Source: Clarkia xantiana subsp. parviflora
Taxonomy: Eukaryota > Streptophyta > Magnoliopsida > Myrtales > Onagraceae
NCBI GenBank assembly: GCA_036873135.1
Contig: JAPTYO010000014.1
Coordinates: 21,102,952 to 21,166,951 of the forward strand
Direction of reading: 5' to 3'
DNA: 64,000 bases
Of the stretch, positions 57,990 through 64,000 are shown one piece after another (within the stretch, counting starts at the first letter, position 1; every line of letters starts with the position of its first letter). A program made the position numbers and the translations under genes. The notes beneath the pieces are model-generated. The model saw only the letters and a list, made by a program, of their open reading frames with translations. It searched no databases and had not been told where the DNA came from.

Positions 57990-58770
57990 CAGTTTGATAA
58001 TATGAAGAAGAAAATGTTCAGATGAACTCTCACCAACAGAAAAAGATTACACTCAGCTTGATAATGATAAAGTAGAAGAGACATAAAAAGATGAAGTGGA
58101 ATGAACATAAGATGGGACCTACGACCTATATGAACTTTCTACTTTAAACCGTGTCTTGGGCCAGAGGTCAACACAAAGTAAGAATTCTAACTCTTGCATG
58201 GTGGTATTATTCTTCAAACATAAATTCACTTTTTGGAAGATCGTGAGTTTTGTACTTTGGTGAGTCTACAAGATTTTTTAAATGACCCATATTGTATTGA
58301 AGGGATATCTCCATCATTCCGATACTAAGTCTACTCAAACATTTATATATATATGCATTTGTGGGCTCAATGTAAATATTAATACTGATTAAATTATGAA
58401 AATTAAGTAAAAAATGAATATTTATGAACAATGTGGATCTCATTTGAAAATGAATTTAGCTTATTCAGAAAAGAAAAAAAAAATCATTGTTCTTTAGAAA
58501 ATCCATCTCATGACTGGAAGTGCATGATTTTATTCCTACTCTAAAACATGTCCTGAAAAAGGATCTATACGAAAAGAGTCATAACCAAGTAGTTAGAAAC
58601 ATAACTAGCTGAATACTTTGGACCATAAACGGTAGCCAATATAAGAAGATTGAAAATAAGATTGTCCCTCGAGTGTAAAAGGCAGAAGAGAGGTTGATTT
58701 CAAATCCCATTGTTGTTATTATTAACATAGTGATGTCATTCATTTACTTTTGCCACACATTTAGTAAAAA
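57990..58770. repeat. Unclassified ~1-kb repeat, copy 2
   Basis: This is the diverged partner of 56389-57540, in the same orientation. It lacks the 269-bp internal duplication. No coding frame is shared between copies, so it is probably a non-coding transposon or a retroelement remnant. Confidence 0.65.
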
Positions 58771-59313
58771 TAATCATTATTTTTTGCCAAGAAAATGAAT
58801 GAACTAGTTGTGCTGACCATAAATTCATCCAGCTACAAAATATTTTTGGACTTTCATGCTCACGATATGCAGATATGACTTGATATTTTAATTAGGTTAC
58901 CACAATGTAAGTGACCTAATTAAAGTATGGATAATTTAACCAATCAAGTTACTCCATAATTACATCAGAGATCTATTATTTAGAGAAAATAATATCATTA
59001 TTTTTACAAGAAAATGAATAGACTAGTAATGATGACTATAAACTCATCCTGATACATAATATTTAAGCTCTTCTGCTCACAGTATGCAAATATGACTTGC
59101 TATTTTAATCAGTATATCGCGAGGTAAGCAACTGAGTATTTCAAACATGAAATTTCAAAAACAAATCATATAAGATTAAACTCTATTAACCACGTAAGAG
59201 TAATCCGGTTCTGTTTTAACAATCAAAATCTACTATACAGCCGGGCACCAGCTAGCAAACCAAAAAGATGCCAAAATGGAAAATAATTTTATTAAATACG
59301 CAATTGCACGTAA
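58771..59313. other. AT-rich DNA
   Basis: 58770-58880 and 58990-59110 are partly similar to each other (aagaaaatgaat-ga-tagt ... catcc-g-tacaaaatatt), another diverged local duplication. No gene is seen. Confidence 0.45.
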
Positions 59314-59614
59314 GAGCATCCACAGTGATTTAACTTAAATTGTAGTCTTTAAAGTTGCCACGTAGACATTTATGTATACTTTAAGTAATAGGTAAAGTTA
59401 AGACACACGTAAACAATATTTGCTCTGCAATCGTATTACTTAAATATATTTTATTATTAAATTTTCCAACAACATCCAATAAGATATTAACATTAATTAT
59501 AAAACAAATTAATTTATAATTAAAAAGTAGTTACGTAATACATAGTGTATTCCTTAAGTTTAAGGAATAGGTGTGAATCCGACTTTTAATGAATGTTATG
59601 TAAAAACATTATAG
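59314..59614. mobile_element. Tourist-like MITE, family B copy 2, truncated
   Basis: The left end GAGCATCCACAGTG follows a TAA. About 300 bp align with the copy at 46259. The right end is missing where a small copia-derived element begins at 59615. Confidence 0.75.
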
Positions 59615-59798
59615 TGTTATGAATATATTATGTGGATGTTCAATATTATGTGTATATATCATCTTCCTAATTTAGACTTTTCTTTTATTGATTTTACTTC
59701 CTCTCCAAATCTATGTAATCCCTATATAAGGGCCCCTATGTGTGATAATAAGATCATCCTTAAGTTCCCTCTTCTATTACCTCTCTACTTTCGTAACA
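59615..59798 (+). repeat. 5' LTR of the small copia-derived element
   Basis: TGTTATG...CGTAACA forms a 7-base region with imperfect inverted ends (TGTTA/TAACA perfect). A 'ctatataagg' TATA box is at about 59722-59731. Confidence 0.8.
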
Positions 59799-60490
59799 AT
59801 TCATATTTATTATCAGATTGAATCAAGTCATAAATCAGTTGGCTATGCAAAATGCAAGTTATATCATGAAATGTACCATTATTTTGTATATATAAAGATA
59901 ATGCACGTTATATAACTCCAATTGAAGAATAATGTTACATCAAAGGAGACAAGACGAAACATATTTTCCCAAGATATTTTTCATCCACGATATTGAGAAG
60001 AAGGCAACATAACATCCAATAAGTCTGTGCGGATTTATTCCCGAAGGTTTACCAGATGCGAATTTGAAGATTGATGAACAATGCGGAATTGCGTCGACTT
60101 AATGAAATTACGCGATGTCAACATTAGGGGGAGAATCTACACCGCTGCACACTTTTTCCCTTAACCAAGGTTTTATCACACTGGGTTTTCCTGGCAAGGT
60201 TTTTAACGAGGCAGCTTACAAAAGGGATCCATAATTGTGTACTCTTGTTCCTTCATTAGATTTTTATCCCAATGAGTTTTTTTTTTAGTAAGGTTTTAAC
60301 GAGGCACAATTTCCTTATGAACATCCAAGGGGGAGTGTTATGAATATATTATGTGGATGTTCAATATTATGTGTATATATCATCTTCCTAATTTAGATTT
60401 TTTTTTTTTTTGTATTGGTTTTACTTCTTCTCCAAGTGTATGTAATCCCTATATAAGGGCCCCTATGTGTGATAATAAGATCATCCTTAA

Positions 60491-62318
60491 GAGCACTTCC
60501 AATAGTAGTGCCTAGTTCCTAGTTCCATGTTGTAAATTTATTATTGTAGAGAGTGCCTAGTGCCTAGTGCCATTTACTGTTGGTCCCTACTGGTAATGAT
60601 TAAATAGGCAATTGCATTTTCAATAGGAGTGCCTTGTTCCAAAATGGGAGTGCCTAGTTCCAATTTTTGCCACTGGACGCTGACTAGACGCCACTAGGCG
60701 TGACTAGGATTACTAATATTACTGTTTGCCATTATTGAGTGAATAGTGAAGTGGGACAGTGACTACTAGTAGGAACTCCCAAGTTACTGTTCATGTCGGT
60801 GCCAACTTTTTAATATTATTTTATTCGATTGTGTTGTTCATCTCTTTGATTGTATATATATTCGGTTACGCTAAGTCAGATAGACAAGAGCCGTAATCAG
60901 TCATTTTGAATATTATGTAACATAAATAACGACACGAACCAAAATTACTACTTTTTAACTTTGAATCAATTTCGAAATTTCCATATCTAATTTTTTTTAT
61001 ATGTTACCATGTTGAATAACCGTTAATTTTAAATTTTGAAATAGTATAACATTTCAAATTATTAAATATGGAAAATAATTACTACAAAATATTATATTAT
61101 TTTAATGCATATATATTTTTATATATTTTACGTATTATATTATATTATATTATATTATTATATGAAAGAAATATATCTTTTACGATAAATTATTATAAAA
61201 ATTATACTTTTAGAATGATGTATATATAATATATTTCTAATTTACATATATTGAAAATCATATATAAAAACACATGATTAATGCAATAATCAATTTACTA
61301 ATATGATCATGGATGTATATAAACGTGAATATGTTGATGATGTTGAATTAATATATGTCAATCAACGTATAACAGATATACACTGATTACGGTGAAATAA
61401 TAGATTCAATGAATTTGATTGATCAATGTTATTATATCAACAATTATACTTATCAATCATTCTGCATGCCGCATGGGGACTGCACCTAATAGTAATTTTA
61501 CCTTGGTCAAGTAACGTATAATTATTGCAATGAATTGACAATAGAAAACTATGGATATGCACGAACCGGTCGGGCCCGAATATGTTCCGAACTGGATTGG
61601 TACTAATTAAAACAGTATGGTCCGGTCTGGATTGAATTTGAAATTAGCACTAAAAATTCTGGACCGATTTTGGACTGGAACGGTAAAAAAAGTCTGGTTC
61701 GGTTCAAAACTGGTCCGACCCATTTTCCTATACAAATTTACCCTAATTAAAAAAAAAACGAAAAATCGATCCTCCGGCAAAACTGATCCAGGTAAAAACC
61801 AGTTCAAAACAGTCTGGTCCAGTCAAAAATCAATTTTTTGAGAAGTATATTACTGGTTTTTGGTCTGGTTCTCATTTCGCATAATTGGTCTGTTTGGAAC
61901 CGGTCCAGTCTATACCAGTTCCGAACCGACCAGACCGGTTATTTTCTTATCCCTATAGAATGTAATTTTTTATTAAAAAATTCAATTACATTTTTATAAT
62001 TTTGTATATATTTTTCCCTATTTTTTTTTAATTAAAACATCTAATACTTGAATCTCGTTATTTATTCATGTCCGTATTTGTAAAAAAATATGAATATATA
62101 ATTTATATATAATGATATATAATTTATATATAATGCAAAAATTATATTTGAATTATGAAATTATGTGGGTCCCAATGTAGAAGTGGAACTTGGCCTCCAC
62201 TACTGGAGAGAGTGCCAATTTTACAGTGTCATTTACTGTAGCAAATACTGTAGCAGTGCCACTTTGATGAGTTGGCAGTGACGTGGCTGCTGATGTGGAG
62301 GCACTATTGGAAGTGCTC
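60491..62318. mobile_element. PIF/Harbinger-like element, 1828 bp, inside the LTR
   Basis: The ends are GAGCACTTCCAATAG and its complement at the right. TAA is duplicated on both sides (60488-60490 and 62319-62321). Removing it restores an LTR that matches the intact copy across the junction, which proves insertion after the LTR existed. Its interior is AT-rich, has no transposase ORF that I can see, and carries a further insertion at 61550-61955. Confidence 0.85.
61550..61955. mobile_element. hAT-like MITE, degraded, nested in the PIF-like element
   Basis: The body shows the same 'ggtccggtct/accggtcc' style as the MITE at 38418. The end 'TTATCCCTA' mirrors the TAGGGAT start of that family; the left end is changed to TATGGATATGCA. 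Flanking 8-mers TAGAAAAC and TAGAATGT agree in five leading bases only. It appears older than the 38418 copy. Confidence 0.55.
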
Positions 62319-62354
62319 TAAGTTCCCTATTCTATTACCTCTCTACTTTCGTAA

Positions 62355-62703
62355 TTTTTATTTATTTTAAATAAAAATTAGTTTAAACCCACAATTAAAT
62401 AATGGTACGTAGTAATTGTAAATTTAATACCATTGTTGATGCCGTAAAGTGGGAGCTGTCATTTGCACATATAATTATAAAAAAAAAAAATGAAAAATGG
62501 AGTAGATGCTCTCTTCATCAAGAATCTTCCTCGGTAGGCGATGGGTCAAAATTAGAATATAAGGTTAGTAGGAAGAACGACTCCTCACGCCTCCTTCCCC
62601 AATCCAATTCTTCTAGAGGTCGGTCGAGCTCTTTTGACTTAAGTGAATTTCTACATAGTTCCTCCACTTGGAACGTTTGAATCACAGATTGAACGAGGAG
62701 CAA
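62355..62703 (+). promoter_or_regulatory. Upstream region of the ML-domain gene
   Basis: Promoter and 5' UTR are expected here. A frame at 62402-62680 has no recognisable domain and ends before the gene start; I regard it as leader sequence. Confidence 0.4.
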
Positions 62704-63807
62704 ATGGAGATGATCCAGTTGAAGCGGATCGTATTCGTGCTTTGCTTGGTCGTGCCTTTGGTTAAGGCCACCGACGTTAGCTACTGCGGTTAGCCTCTCT
62801 TCCATCATCATCTTCTTCTTATCATTAATACTGTATCTCGTTCCGCTCAAGGTGTTGTTCGCTTGTCGCTCGAGAGGTTTCTCGTGCAATCCTGGTTAAT
62901 TGTGATCATCATAATTTAGGGATATGGAATTCAGCAATTGAATCCACTTTTTGTTTACCGATTGAATTGGATTGCTCTATGTGTCAGTGATTCTACGGGT
63001 AATTGATAGGCGAAGCTGTAGTTTTGGAGCATATATTATCTGCTTGCTTATTATTAGTACTGAGTGCATGAGTTTGCGAACTGATATGATATGTTGTTCA
63101 TCGTGAACACAGATAAGAAGACAGAGTACGATGTCAAGGTCAGCGGAGTTGAGATTTCACCTTATCCTGTGCAAAGAGGAAAATCAGCTACTTTTAGCAT
63201 CTCTGCATCTACAAGCAGAAGTAAGTACTCAAAATACGGTAGATTGAATTGATATGGTTTTGGATAAGTTCCCTTACTTCCTGAGCATTTTTTGTTGGCT
63301 ATTCATACAAAATAATTTAAGCTTACAAATGGGGTTCAATGATAGCTGAATAATATGTACCGAATGAATTCTAAACAGATACATTCTCGCATATATTTAT
63401 TTGTTGTTTTAACCGGTTATTCTACTAAAAAGGGAATTTCTTCTGTTATGCATTTTCTGGTATCAATAGCATATGTAGTTTTTACCGTCATTCTTTAGAA
63501 TGATGGGTTGGTTTATTGTACAAGTATGCTACTTCCTTGCAGTAAAACTATGAATAATTTTTGCATAAACTCGGAATTTTTAATTTAATATGACCATAAG
63601 CAAATGTAGCATGCACAATAATATCTCTTGATGTACTGAAATGCAGCTGATGCCATCTCTGGAGGGAAGCTGGTGATTGATGTCTCATACTTTGGGTTTC
63701 ACATACACAGCGAAAACCATAACCTTTGCGATGAGACATCTTGTCCTGTAACCACTGGTGACTTTGTGGTTGCTCACTCCCAAGTTCTACCTGGATTCAC
63801 TCCACCA
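62704..63807 (+). CDS. ML-domain (MD-2-related) lipid-binding protein, partial at the right edge
   Basis: Three exons are visible: 62704-62788, 63113-63220 and 63647-63807, with GT-AG borders and matching phases. A donor at 63808 leads out of the window. The product starts with a signal peptide (IVFVLCLVVPLVKA, ending near residue 22) and continues VSYCDKKTEYDVKVSGVEIS, ATFSISAST, GGKLVIDVSYFGFHIHS, and ETSCPVTTGDFVVAHSQVLP. These are hallmarks of the ML fold, which binds lipids in a beta-sandwich. Plant members resemble phosphatidylglycerol/phosphatidylinositol transfer proteins (for example ROSY1) and are secreted or vacuolar. The last exon, normally about 30 residues, must lie beyond 64000. 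Confidence 0.9.
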
Positions 63808-64000
63808 GTAAGTGATGCTTTTCTCAGTCACTAGCTCGTTTAAGTGCTCATGAAATGACGTTTGTACAGTAACTGATCCTTGGGCTGATCTTTCTTAAAA
63901 GAAAAAGATGGATATTATTTCAAACTTAGGAGGGATGTTAGCATGGTTTGTTTAATTAGTGAAGCTTTTTGGTGGCGACTAAGAAGATAGTTTGGAGTCG
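63808..64000 (+). other. Intron of the ML-domain gene running off the window
   Basis: It begins with the donor gtaagtgatg. No acceptor joined to ML-domain coding sequence is seen before base 64000. Confidence 0.7.

Larger units (their letters stand above)
59615..62354 (+). mobile_element. Small copia-derived LTR element, 3' LTR split by a later insertion
   Basis: Without the later insertion the element is about 0.9 kb. It has two LTRs of about 184 bp (59615-59798; 60336-60490 joined to 62322-62354) and a 537-bp interior with no ORF. The first LTR runs TGTTATG...CGTAACA. The polypurine tract 'aagggggag' precedes the second LTR. The interior keeps a copia 3' landmark (cactgggttttcctggcaagg ... 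taacgaggca, in separate blocks). The size approaches TRIM elements, but the retained 3' sequence suggests a deletion derivative. Confidence 0.75.

Overview
This is nuclear DNA of a flowering plant, almost certainly a eudicot. The genes carry many short introns with GT-AG borders. The window holds TIR-NBS-LRR-type leucine-rich repeat remnants (a class rare or absent in grasses), plant-only gene families (CDPK, P3A proton ATPase, ATL RING-H2), Ty1/copia and Ty3/gypsy elements, a Helitron end, a SINE and many MITEs. I cannot name the species.

Six genes look functional. From left to right they are: a CPK1/2/20-type calcium-dependent protein kinase (6574-8906, +); a small Cys-rich plant protein of unknown function (24630-25175, +); an AHA10/PH5-like plasma-membrane-type H+-ATPase with 17 coding exons (31986-36716, +); an OBL1-like class 3 lipase with 5 exons (41348-43512, -); an intronless ATL-type RING-H2 E3 ligase (52960-53823, -); and an ML-domain lipid-binding protein cut by the right edge (62704 onwards, +). 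They are unrelated in function and are separated by 5-16 kb of repeats. This is a typical gene-sparse plant interval, not an operon-like system.

Repeats make up most of the rest. 1-2126 is the right part of a copia element that keeps gag/protease and a 3' LTR but has no integrase or reverse transcriptase. 2694-4000 holds two LRR exon fragments and a nitrate/peptide transporter (NPF) exon with a stop codon. 4680-5957 is a copia 5' end on the minus strand. 9418-20399 is a complete, very young Ty3/gypsy element of 10,982 bp with a 5-bp target duplication. It lacks reverse transcriptase, RNase H and integrase, yet keeps a 1042-codon Gag-protease-second Gag ORF on + and a spliced gene on -. It also carries two tandem arrays (31 bp and 66 bp), and its two LTRs differ almost only in the number of 22-24-bp palindromic units. 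This element is the most interesting object in the window.

The right half holds DNA transposons with readable boundaries: hAT-like MITEs at 38418-38983 and 47278-47698; PIF/Harbinger-like elements with TTA/TAA duplications at 30057-30702, 46259-46674 and 60491-62318; a Mutator-like MITE family (29094-29341, 57546-57803); longer inverted-repeat elements (37319-38239, 38995-39693, 44347-45741); and a Helitron 3' end at 49492 followed by TSL-kinase-interacting-protein-like exon fragments. 59314-62354 is a four-layer nest. No tRNA, rRNA or CRISPR array was seen. All comparisons were made by eye, without alignment software or database searches.
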